36,307 nt of DNA from positions 15,174-51,480 of the forward strand of contig DETG01000106.1 in assembly GCA_002361535.1 (NCBI GenBank), read 5' to 3'. Under the pieces are notes generated by a model that was given only the letters and a program-made list of their open reading frames with translations, did no database searches and was not told the DNA's origin. The translations under genes were made by a program, and so were the position numbers. Below are positions 6,362 to 14,495 of the stretch, piece by piece (the first letter of the stretch is position 1; every line of letters begins with the position of its first letter). This DNA comes from Prevotella sp. UBA3294 (lineage in GTDB: Bacteria; Bacteroidota; Bacteroidia; Bacteroidales; Bacteroidaceae).

Positions 6362-7339
6362 ATGAATAAACCTTTTCGCGTCAGCATCATTACTCATAGC
6401 GAGGATTTGCCGTCTATGACATGCGACAATTTCTTCCATAGCACCGATCTCTTCCGTATCGTTGAGAAGACACCGGGACAGTTGCCCTATATGGTCATCG
6501 TATGGCGAGAAGAGAAGATTGTGGCACACATGCTGGCTACCCTACGCCGCCGAGGAGCATGGATTCCACCCTACATGTTCACACAAGGACGGGTGTATGG
6601 TGAGGGAGAATATGCTGAAGGGGAGGACAAGAACGAGCTCTTTGAACTAATGCTCAAGGCTATTACTCGGAAGCTGCTCCGCCGACTTTGTCTCTATATC
6701 GAGTTCAGCGATCTCAGTCAGAAGATGTTTGGCTACCGTGTTCTGCGAAGTGAGGGTTATTTTCCTGTACAGTGGATGGAGATACACAACTCCCTGCACT
6801 CTCTTTCACCACAAGAGCGGATCAACGAGAGAATGCTGCAACGTATCGAACATGCCAATGAGGCCGGAGTACTGAACAAGGAGGTGGAAACAGAAGAAGA
6901 GTTTTACAGTTTCTACCGAATGCTGCGCCAATTCTTCACGCTGAAGATACGCCGTTATCTGCCTCCGAAAAAGATGTTCGAGTTACTGAGTGACAGCGGA
7001 CATGTCCGCCTTTTCGTCACCACCTATAAAAATAAGGTGATCGGTGGCAGCTGTTGTGTTTATTCGAAGAACAATGCCTATCTTTGGTACTTGGCGTCCA
7101 AAAGGAAGAGCCACCCTACCCTCCATCCTTCTGCCGTCACCTTATGGGGAGCCATCACCCATGCCGCAGCGCAAAAATATTGGCATATCTATTTCATGGA
7201 TGTGGGGCTTCCTTTTAAGAAAAACAGATACCGTGACTTTATCCTACGCTTTGGTGGCAAAGAGGTGGGAACCTACCGCTGGTTCCGTTTCTCTTTGCCA
7301 TGGCTCAACAAGTTCGTCGGATGGTTTTACAGGGAATAG
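6362..7339 (+). CDS. FemAB/GNAT-superfamily acyl- or aminoacyltransferase-like protein
   Basis: 325 aa, soluble, no signal peptide. The N-terminal part (DNFFHSTDLFRIVEKTPGQ then YMVIVWREEKIVAHML) and the C-terminal half (KNKVIGGSCCVYSKNNAYLW, LHPSAVTLWGAITHAAAQK, YFMDVGLPF, FILRFGGKEVG) give the double-GNAT pattern of FemAB-like proteins, which transfer amino acids or acyl groups to cell-wall precursors or other acceptors; the family also includes uncharacterised acetyltransferases. Which acceptor is used cannot be told. I chose the ATG at 6362 because a promoter -7 box ends at 6356; the open frame continuing upstream to 5948 lies inside the nitroreductase gene and is not coding. It stands alone and converges on the DUF3078 gene with 2 bp between stops. 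Confidence 0.8.
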   Translation: MNKPFRVSIITHSEDLPSMTCDNFFHSTDLFRIVEKTPGQLPYMVIVWREEKIVAHMLATLRRRGAWIPPYMFTQGRVYGEGEYAEGEDKNELFELMLKAITRKLLRRLCLYIEFSDLSQKMFGYRVLRSEGYFPVQWMEIHNSLHSLSPQERINERMLQRIEHANEAGVLNKEVETEEEFYSFYRMLRQFFTLKIRRYLPPKKMFELLSDSGHVRLFVTTYKNKVIGGSCCVYSKNNAYLWYLASKRKSHPTLHPSAVTLWGAITHAAAQKYWHIYFMDVGLPFKKNRYRDFILRFGGKEVGTYRWFRFSLPWLNKFVGWFYRE

Positions 7340-7341
7340 CC

Positions 7342-8583
7342 TTACTTCCCGAAAGTATAGTTAAATCCCAAGGACGCATACTCTTTGAACTGCCAATATC
7401 CGTGATGTCCGTCACGAGTGGTATGGTCATCGAAGCGCGGGTAAATGAAGATATTGCTGGAGATGTATTTGTTGAACTTGAAGGTAAACGTATTTTCCCA
7501 CTCAAGTTCAGCACGGTGGTAAGAGGAGAATCCATAGAGACGACTCTTCCACGAAATACTCTCGCTGAATTTCCACTCCAGATCAGCAGTGAACATCGAA
7601 CCGAAATCATTCAGTACATGCTTTCCCTCATCGATACCGTTACGTTTGGAAAGGGCCAGACGATCAACATACTTCATGTTATAGGCCAAAGGTGACAACT
7701 GGATATTTCCCGTGAGGTGCTTGTTAAACCACTCCACCTTGTAGTTCATACCGATAGAGATATTGAGTGTGATCGGTGACATGAAGTCACTGTAAGTAAA
7801 AAAGTCGTTGTTCTTGTATCCTCGCATAAACTGCGTATAGGCCAGCACATTCAAGGTATAATACCATTTCTTGGTGGCCTGAAGACCCAGTTTACTGGTA
7901 AGACGAAGAAGGTCCTCAGATGCCTTCAGATTATGGATGGAGTCAGCACGGGATGTCTGGAAGCCAAGTTTAGCTTCAAGCTTGTTGTCCCATTTCAACT
8001 TCGACTGGTTATCATAGTTGGCCTCCAAAGTAGCACTGGCCACCATGGCATAGTTACTCTCACCACCTTTATACCAGTTGCTGGAGATATAGTTCTGCAG
8101 GAACTGAAGGTAGTAGTCACCTTTGAATTTCCAGAAATTGGGTTTCTCCACAACGACATCCACCTGTGGTTCCTCCTGCTCCTGAGGAAGCGGTGCTACC
8201 TGCTTCACAAAGGCCACTTCATGCTTCACAGGCTGCTTAATATCCTCTTTCACCGCACCGGCATGTCGGAGGTTGTTTTCACTGTCAATGATCAAGTTGG
8301 GATGATTTAAATAAACGCTCATCAGAGCTGCATCAACCTCTTGGCTCTCAGCATCTTGATCCTTTTTATTCAAGTCAAGGTTACTACCTGCCACACCGTG
8401 GTAGAAGGTGGAGGGAGCAAACAACTGGTACTGATTATAAGCGCTTAACGTCTTCCCATTCTGGGCCTGTGCCTTATACACATTCAACGAATCGAGATAG
8501 TTGTTAAAAAGAGATGTTGGAGTTTGCGCTCCCGCTGCGAGGGCAGCTAAACCGAGGAAAGTAGATAAAATTAGTCTCATCAT
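7342..8583 (-). CDS. DUF3078 outer-membrane beta-barrel protein
   Basis: 413 aa with a signal peptide (residues 1-19, cleavage after LAAGAQ). Residues 20-140 are polar and contain a proline/glutamate stretch near residues 130-145. From about residue 148 (NFWKFKGDYYLQFLQNYIS) the protein alternates aromatic and polar residues in short strands with turns, for example NWYKGGESNYAMVA and YLNVLAYTQFMRGY-like segments, ending in LGFNYTFGK, a good beta-barrel C-terminus with a near-terminal aromatic. This is the DUF3078 family of Bacteroidota outer-membrane proteins; function unknown. ATG codons at 8583 and 8580 are adjacent; either could be used. It has its own -7 box at 8616-8623, and a single-gene unit is likely. 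Confidence 0.88.
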   Translation of the reverse strand: MMRLILSTFLGLAALAAGAQTPTSLFNNYLDSLNVYKAQAQNGKTLSAYNQYQLFAPSTFYHGVAGSNLDLNKKDQDAESQEVDAALMSVYLNHPNLIIDSENNLRHAGAVKEDIKQPVKHEVAFVKQVAPLPQEQEEPQVDVVVEKPNFWKFKGDYYLQFLQNYISSNWYKGGESNYAMVASATLEANYDNQSKLKWDNKLEAKLGFQTSRADSIHNLKASEDLLRLTSKLGLQATKKWYYTLNVLAYTQFMRGYKNNDFFTYSDFMSPITLNISIGMNYKVEWFNKHLTGNIQLSPLAYNMKYVDRLALSKRNGIDEGKHVLNDFGSMFTADLEWKFSESISWKSRLYGFSSYHRAELEWENTFTFKFNKYISSNIFIYPRFDDHTTRDGHHGYWQFKEYASLGFNYTFGK

Positions 8584-8615
8584 ATTTACTTATTTATTAA
8601 ATTCCGAATGTAATG

Positions 8616-8623
8616 CAAAGGTA
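8616..8623 (-). promoter_or_regulatory. -7 box for the DUF3078 gene
   Basis: Minus-strand TACCTTTG, 33 nt before the ATG at 8583. A TTG occurs upstream but at a shorter spacing (16 nt) than usual, so the -33 element is uncertain. Confidence 0.65.
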
Positions 8624-8704
8624 AGAAAAAAAACCGAGACAACATAAAAAAACGGAGAAAAGATTGAAAGTTAATCATTCCTCACTGAAAAGAAAGATGA
8701 TTAT

Positions 8705-8735
8705 TTTGCCGTTTGTGGGAAAATTTGTACCTTTG
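8705..8735 (+). promoter_or_regulatory. Promoter of yidC
   Basis: TTTG at 8705-8708 and TACCTTTG at 8728-8735, 19-nt spacer, 53 nt before the yidC ATG. A textbook Bacteroidota promoter. Confidence 0.85.
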
Positions 8736-8788
8736 CACCTTGTATAAAAAGTGGAAGAACCATTATCTTACGAACAAATAACAACTTT

Positions 8789-10684
8789 ATGGATAAAAAT
8801 ACAATCACAGGATTCATCCTGATTGCAGTGATCATCATCGGTTACAGTTGGTGGCAACAACCCTCAGCCGAAGAGGTTGAGGCCATGCGCAAGCAGGACT
8901 CTATCAGTCAAGTAGCCCAAAAGAAAGTAGAGGAGCAACGGAAGATGGCGGCCCTCGCGGCTAAGAACAAGAAGCAGAAAGAGTTGGAAGAAGCTCAGCA
9001 AGACACCACCTCCCTCTTTTACAGCGCACTCACAGGTAAGGCCAGTGAAGTAGTTCTGAAAAACGACAAGGTGGAGATTACCTTAAGCACCAAGGGCGGA
9101 ACCGTGTCAAAAGCCGTGATCAAGGATTTCAAAGATCGACAGGGTAACAACGATGTGACTCTCTTCGATGCTAAGGGACAACAGCTACGGTTCATGATGG
9201 CAGGCAAGACCACCAACATCGTGACCTCCGATCTGTTCTTCACACCCTCAAATGTCACAGACAGTACCGTTACGATGACGGCAGTAGCAGGCGCCGGCAA
9301 ACAGCTGGTCATGAACTACCGTTTAGGGAAAGATTATCTCATGCACATGAGTTTACAGACAGAAGGTATGTCTGGCTTGTTCGCCCCCAACTACAACCTG
9401 ATGGATGTGGAATGGACAGAAGACTGTCATCAGCAAGAGAGAGGGTTCTCCTTTGAGAACCAGCGTTCAGCCCTTACCTATCATTTCACAGAGGGGGGAA
9501 CCGACTATCTGAACGAGACCAAGGAGCAAAAGGATAAGCAGATTGAAGAGGCCATCGACTGGGTGGCCTTTAAGAATCAGTATTTCTCTGCCATGATGAT
9601 TGCGAAGGATGACTTTGCGAGCAATGCCCTGATGACTTCTCTTCCGCAGAAGAAAGAGACTCAGATACTGAAACACTATGAGGCCAAGATGAAAACGGCC
9701 TTCGACCCTACAGGTCAGAAGCCCTCAGAGTTTGAGTTCTATTTCGGCCCGAACGATTTCCGTCTGCTACAGCGGGTGGAGAAGCAGAGCACCTTCGGCA
9801 AGGATCTCCAGATGGAGCGTCTGGTCTATTTGGGATGGCCCCTCATCCGCATCATCAACCGATGGTTCACGCTCTATGTCTTCGACTGGCTCACCAAGTT
9901 AGGACTGAATATGGGTATCGTATTGATTTTGATCACCATGCTGCTCAAATTCATCACCTTCCCTCTGGTGAAGAAAAGCTATATGAGCTCTGCCAAGATG
10001 CGCGTGCTGAAACCCAAGCTCGACGAGGCGACAAAACAATATGACAAGCCTGAAGATCAGATGCAGAAGCAGCAGGCCATGATGGCAATGTATTCGAAAT
10101 ATGGTGTGAGCCCGTTGAGCGGCTGTCTGCCCATGCTCATCCAGATGCCTATCTGGATTGCCATGTTCAACTATGTGCCGAATGCCATCCAGCTGCGCGG
10201 CGAGAGTTTCCTGTGGATGAACGACCTGAGTACCTACGACCCTATCCTGCAATGGAGCAAGGATATCTGGCTCATCGGCGATCACCTGTCACTCACCTGT
10301 ATCCTTTTCTGTGTGGCCAACATATTATACTCGGTCATGACCATGCGTCAGCAAAAGGACCAAATGGTAGGCCAGCAGGCAGAACAGATGAAGATGATGC
10401 AGTGGATGATGTTCCTCATGCCCGTCATGTTCTTCTTCATATTCAACGAGTATTCATCTGGGTTGAACTTCTATTATTTCATTTCACTCTTCTTTAGTGC
10501 TGCCATCATGTGGCTGCTGCGCAAGACAACCAACGATGCCAAGCTATTGGCTATCTTGGAAGCTAAATACAAGGAGAACCAGAACAACCCGAAAAAGATG
10601 AGCGGTATGGCTGCCCGTATCGAAGCCATGCAGAAGCAGGTGGAGGAGATGCAAAGACAGCGGATGAATCAACAAAAGAAATAA
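8789..10684 (+). CDS. yidC: Membrane protein insertase YidC
   Basis: 631 aa, the long Gram-negative form. One N-terminal membrane helix (about residues 5-21) is followed by a Lys/Glu-rich segment (30-70), a large periplasmic beta-rich domain (about 75-350) and the conserved insertase core (about 360-600). The core begins at GMNIVLILITMLLKFITFPL, whose arginine-bearing groove, cytosolic hairpin (MRVLKPKLDEATKQY) and SPLSGCLPMLIQMPI segment are diagnostic. It inserts membrane proteins alone or with SecYEG. The C-terminus (residues 590-631) is basic and Gln/Met-rich, as is common for ribosome contact. The DUF1846 gene follows after 12 nt, so the two are probably cotranscribed from the promoter at 8705-8735. 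Confidence 0.97.
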   Translation: MDKNTITGFILIAVIIIGYSWWQQPSAEEVEAMRKQDSISQVAQKKVEEQRKMAALAAKNKKQKELEEAQQDTTSLFYSALTGKASEVVLKNDKVEITLSTKGGTVSKAVIKDFKDRQGNNDVTLFDAKGQQLRFMMAGKTTNIVTSDLFFTPSNVTDSTVTMTAVAGAGKQLVMNYRLGKDYLMHMSLQTEGMSGLFAPNYNLMDVEWTEDCHQQERGFSFENQRSALTYHFTEGGTDYLNETKEQKDKQIEEAIDWVAFKNQYFSAMMIAKDDFASNALMTSLPQKKETQILKHYEAKMKTAFDPTGQKPSEFEFYFGPNDFRLLQRVEKQSTFGKDLQMERLVYLGWPLIRIINRWFTLYVFDWLTKLGLNMGIVLILITMLLKFITFPLVKKSYMSSAKMRVLKPKLDEATKQYDKPEDQMQKQQAMMAMYSKYGVSPLSGCLPMLIQMPIWIAMFNYVPNAIQLRGESFLWMNDLSTYDPILQWSKDIWLIGDHLSLTCILFCVANILYSVMTMRQQKDQMVGQQAEQMKMMQWMMFLMPVMFFFIFNEYSSGLNFYYFISLFFSAAIMWLLRKTTNDAKLLAILEAKYKENQNNPKKMSGMAARIEAMQKQVEEMQRQRMNQQKK

Positions 10685-10696
10685 AGACACAAACAC

Positions 10697-12163
10697 ATGA
10701 GGAAGATAGGATTTGATAACGAAAAGTATCTGAAGATACAGTCGGAGCATATTAAGGAAAGAATTGCTCAGTTCGACGGGAAACTGTATATGGAGCTGGG
10801 CGGAAAACTTTTCGACGACCACCATGCCTCCCGCGTCCTGCCGGGATTCAAGCCCGACAGCAAACTCCGCATGCTTGCACAACTTCGTGACAGCATTGAG
10901 ATTGTCATCGTGGTAAGTGCTGAGGATATCGAGAAGAATAAGATACGTGCCGACCTCGGCATCACCTACGATGAGGATGTGCTACGACTGCGTGATGAGT
11001 TTATGAAGCGCAACTTCATGGTGGGATCCGTGGTGATTACCCATTATAATGGGCAGCATACAGCAGATCAGTTCCGGCATCGTTTGGAGCGCCTGGGTAT
11101 CAAATCCTATATTCATTACATCATCGACGGCTATCCCCACAACGTTGAGCTGATAGCCAGCGATGAGGGATTCGGGAAAAACGAATATGTAGAGACCAGC
11201 AGAGAGCTGGTCATCGTCACAGCCCCCGGACCTGGTAGCGGTAAGATGGCCACCTGTCTGAGTCAGTTGTATAACGAAAACAAACGGGGCATTCGTGCCG
11301 GCTATGCGAAGTTTGAGACCTTCCCAGTGTGGAACCTCCCCCTGAAGCATCCCGTGAACATTGCTTATGAAGCAGCGACAGCCGACCTGAACGATGTAAA
11401 CATGATCGACCCCTTCCATCTGGAGGCTTACGGCAAGACGGCTATCAACTACAACCGTGACATTGAGATCTTCCCGGTCCTGAATGCCCTCTTCGAAGGC
11501 ATCTATGGAGAGAATCCCTATAAGTCACCTACCGATATGGGAGTGAACATGATAGGTTTCTGTATCTCTGACGACGAGGTTTGCTGTCAGGCTTCCCGCG
11601 ACGAGATTATCCGACGTTTCTACGATGCTACCAATAAAATGGCAGACGGTGCCGATAACGAGAACGAGGTGAACAAGATTCGGTTGCTGTTTAATCAGGC
11701 GAAGATCACCACGGCATTCCGACGTACCACCACGGCAGCCTACGAGAAGAAGATCGAAACAGGGCATACCGCCGCCGCCATCGAATTGTCTGACGGAACC
11801 ATCATCACCTCAAAGTCGAGTCCGTTACTCGGATGCAGTGCCGCCCTGCTCCTGAATGCCATGAAGCATCTGGCTGGCATCGACCATGAAATGAAGTTGA
11901 TTCCGCAGAGTCTCATCGAGCCTGTACAGAAGACAAAAACCGAATATTTAGGTGCCAAGAACCCCCGTCTGCATACCGATGAGGTACTGGTAGCCCTCTC
12001 CGTTCTCTCTACCCACGACGAGAACTGCCGGAAGGCATTGGAACAGTTGCCACATTTGCGTGACTGTCAGGTACACAGCACCGTGATGCTCAGTGAAGTC
12101 GATCGTAAGATCTTTAAGAAATTGGGATGCGGTCTGACTTGTGATCCTGTCAAGAAACAATAA
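10697..12163 (+). CDS. DUF1846 (UPF0371) family protein
   Basis: 488 aa, soluble, with the family's normal length. Recognisable segments are the start MRKIGFDNEKYLKIQSEHI, LYMELGGKLFDDHHASRVLP, the glycine-rich APGPGSGKMATCLSQLY at about residues 176-192, FPVWNLPLKHPVN and the Cys-containing C-terminus. The glycine-rich stretch resembles a phosphate-binding loop and the fold is known from structural genomics, but no enzymatic role is established. It sits 12 nt after yidC and 19 nt before the DPP5-like gene, in one probable transcription unit. The family is firm, the function unknown. Confidence 0.9.
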   Translation: MRKIGFDNEKYLKIQSEHIKERIAQFDGKLYMELGGKLFDDHHASRVLPGFKPDSKLRMLAQLRDSIEIVIVVSAEDIEKNKIRADLGITYDEDVLRLRDEFMKRNFMVGSVVITHYNGQHTADQFRHRLERLGIKSYIHYIIDGYPHNVELIASDEGFGKNEYVETSRELVIVTAPGPGSGKMATCLSQLYNENKRGIRAGYAKFETFPVWNLPLKHPVNIAYEAATADLNDVNMIDPFHLEAYGKTAINYNRDIEIFPVLNALFEGIYGENPYKSPTDMGVNMIGFCISDDEVCCQASRDEIIRRFYDATNKMADGADNENEVNKIRLLFNQAKITTAFRRTTTAAYEKKIETGHTAAAIELSDGTIITSKSSPLLGCSAALLLNAMKHLAGIDHEMKLIPQSLIEPVQKTKTEYLGAKNPRLHTDEVLVALSVLSTHDENCRKALEQLPHLRDCQVHSTVMLSEVDRKIFKKLGCGLTCDPVKKQ

Positions 12164-12182
12164 ACCTGAACATATCATCACC

Positions 12183-14405
12183 ATGAACAGATTAGTAACC
12201 TGTCTCGCCGCTGCCATGCTCCTGCTGGCCAACGGCATCGTAAAAGCACAAGAGAACGTGAAGATTGGGAAACAGAGTATCACCGTGAAAGACGGTGTGA
12301 TGAGTCCTGAGGCTCTCTGGGCCATGGGCCGCATCAGTAGCTATGCCGCCTCACCCGATGGCAAGAAGATTGTCTATCAGGTGGGCTACTATAGTGTAAA
12401 AGAGAACAAGAGCCACCATGTGCTCTATATCATGAATGCCGATGGTAGCGGTCAGACACTGCTCACCAAGAGTGCCAAGAACGAAACCGATGCAACATGG
12501 CTGGACAATAACCTGATAGCGTTCCTCACTGATGGTGAGATCTGGACCATGAATGCCGACGGCACCGGACGCAAGCAGTGGTCGAACACTGGCGGGAAGG
12601 TGGAAGGTTTCAAATTCTCGCCCGACCATTCCAAACTCATCATCCTGAAGTCTATTCCCTTCCATGAGGTCATTAAGGAGAACCCCGACGATCTACCCAA
12701 GGCTACCGGACGACTGGTGACTGATCTGATGTACCGCCACTGGGACCACTATGTGGAGAGTATCCAACATCCCTTCGTTTATGACACCAAGGCCATCAAC
12801 TGGGAAAAGGATCAGGGTACAGACATCCTCGAAGGAGAACCCTACGAGTGTCCGATGGAGCCGTTCGGAGGTATCGAGCAACTCGCCTTTAGTCCCGACT
12901 CAAAGTATATCGCCTATACCTGTCGGAAGAAGACAGGCCTCGCCTACTCCATCTCCACTGATTCTGATATCTACCTATATAATATAGGTACACGGACCAC
13001 AACCAATCTCTGTAAGCCCGCCGACTATCAAGAGCCTGAGATTGAGGCCACAAAGTCCATGAAGACTCAGGCTGTCAATGCACCGGAGAATCTAAAGAAC
13101 AATCCTGGCTATGACCAGAACCCCAAGTTCTCACCCGATGGTAAATATGTTGCTTGGCTCTCCATGTCTCGCAACGGCTACGAGAGTGACCGTCAGCGAC
13201 TGTGTGCCTATAATCTGGCCACAGGTGAGAAGAAGTATCTCACCGAGAGTTTTGACTCTGGTGTTGACGATTTCGTTTGGAGCGATTCCAAGGATGCCAT
13301 GATCTATTTCATTGGTGTGTGGCACGCTACCGAAAACCTCTATGCCGTCAACTGGAAGGGCGAACTGAAACAGATGATTACCAAGGTGACACCAGAGTCT
13401 GGTTCAGGCGGCCAGAAAGAGAATCCGTGGGCTGATTTCGGGTCCATACAATTAATGAACAACGGCAAGCAGCTGCTCATGGAACGCCACTCTTTCACTG
13501 CTCCCGCAGACCTCTATGTCGTAACACCCAATTTCAAGAAACCCGCGAATACGACCATCTCGCAAATTACTTTCGAGAACAAACACATCACCGACCAGCT
13601 GACCAAGCCATCCGTGCAGCAGCTTTGGGTGAAGACCACCGATGGTAAGGAGATGCTGACATGGATTATCCTGCCGCCAAACTTCGACGAGACAAAGAAA
13701 TACCCCACCCTGCTCTTCTGTGAGGGTGGTCCGCAGAGCCCTGTATCCCAATTCTGGAGCTATCGATGGAACTTCTTCATCATGGCATCGCAGGGCTATG
13801 TGGTCGTAGCCCCCAACCGCCGCGGACTGCCGGGCTTCGGACAGGAATGGCTCGAAGAGATCTCAGGTGACTGGACTGGACAGTGCATCAACGACTACCT
13901 CTCAGCGATCGATGATGCCACACAGAACCTGTCGTTCGTGGATAAAGACCGTTTAGGGGCGGTAGGCGCATCCTTCGGTGGGTTCTCAGTCTATTACCTT
14001 GCAGGGCATCACGACAAACGTTTCAAATGTTTCATTGCCCACGATGGCGCTTTCAACCTCGAAGCCATGTACACCGAGACCGAAGAGAACTGGTTCAGTA
14101 ACTGGGAGTATGATGATGCTTACTGGAATCAAGACAAAACACAAAATGCTCGGAAGACCTACAAGAACTCACCCCATCAATTCGTTGACAAGTGGGACAC
14201 TCCTATTCTCTGCATTCACGGAGAAAAAGACTACCGCATCAATGCCACACAGGGTATGTCTGCCTTCAACGCTGCCCGTATGAGAGGGATCGAAGCACAG
14301 CTGCTGATCTTCCCCGATGAAAACCACTGGGTACTGAAGCCACAAAACGGCATCCTCTGGCAACGCACCTATTTCAACTGGCTCAACCGCTGGTTGAAAG
14401 AATAA
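12183..14405 (+). CDS. dpp5: S9-family dipeptidyl peptidase, DPP5-like
   Basis: 740 aa. A signal peptide (residues 1-22, ending IVKAQ) is followed by a beta-propeller domain with repeated SPDG/SPDSK blades (about 45-470) and an alpha/beta-hydrolase domain (about 480-740). Catalytic residues are Ser597 in GASFGGFS, Asp683 in HGEKDYRI and His715 in DENHWV. Stretches such as LVTDLMYRHWDHYVE, EGEPYECPMEPF, RKKTGLAYSISTDSDIY and LAGHHDKRF are very close to what I remember of Porphyromonas gingivalis DPP5, a periplasmic enzyme that releases dipeptides with Ala or hydrophobic residues at P1. The ATG at 12183 is chosen because it opens the signal peptide; the frame extends upstream but only into DUF1846. 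It follows DUF1846 by 19 nt and precedes two MFS transporter genes. Confidence 0.9.
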   Translation: MNRLVTCLAAAMLLLANGIVKAQENVKIGKQSITVKDGVMSPEALWAMGRISSYAASPDGKKIVYQVGYYSVKENKSHHVLYIMNADGSGQTLLTKSAKNETDATWLDNNLIAFLTDGEIWTMNADGTGRKQWSNTGGKVEGFKFSPDHSKLIILKSIPFHEVIKENPDDLPKATGRLVTDLMYRHWDHYVESIQHPFVYDTKAINWEKDQGTDILEGEPYECPMEPFGGIEQLAFSPDSKYIAYTCRKKTGLAYSISTDSDIYLYNIGTRTTTNLCKPADYQEPEIEATKSMKTQAVNAPENLKNNPGYDQNPKFSPDGKYVAWLSMSRNGYESDRQRLCAYNLATGEKKYLTESFDSGVDDFVWSDSKDAMIYFIGVWHATENLYAVNWKGELKQMITKVTPESGSGGQKENPWADFGSIQLMNNGKQLLMERHSFTAPADLYVVTPNFKKPANTTISQITFENKHITDQLTKPSVQQLWVKTTDGKEMLTWIILPPNFDETKKYPTLLFCEGGPQSPVSQFWSYRWNFFIMASQGYVVVAPNRRGLPGFGQEWLEEISGDWTGQCINDYLSAIDDATQNLSFVDKDRLGAVGASFGGFSVYYLAGHHDKRFKCFIAHDGAFNLEAMYTETEENWFSNWEYDDAYWNQDKTQNARKTYKNSPHQFVDKWDTPILCIHGEKDYRINATQGMSAFNAARMRGIEAQLLIFPDENHWVLKPQNGILWQRTYFNWLNRWLKE

Positions 14406-14425
14406 CGGGAAATGTCGTTGTACCG

Positions 14426-14481
14426 ATATTACGATATAACGTTATAACGATATTACGATATAACGAAAAAACGATATAACG
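14426..14481 (+). repeat. Phased 8-nt repeat array before the first MFS gene
   Basis: Seven consecutive octamers: ATATTACG, ATATAACG, TTATAACG, ATATTACG, ATATAACG, AAAAAACG, ATATAACG. The array ends 14 nt before the ATG at 14496 and occupies most of the space after the DPP5 stop. The same octamer family occurs before tilS. Confidence 0.85.
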
Positions 14482-14495
14482 AAAAAAATAAAACC

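Noticed and set aside
12141..12182. A longer N-terminus of the DPP5-like protein
   Set aside because: It overlaps the DUF1846 3' end and would bury the signal peptide that begins at 12183.
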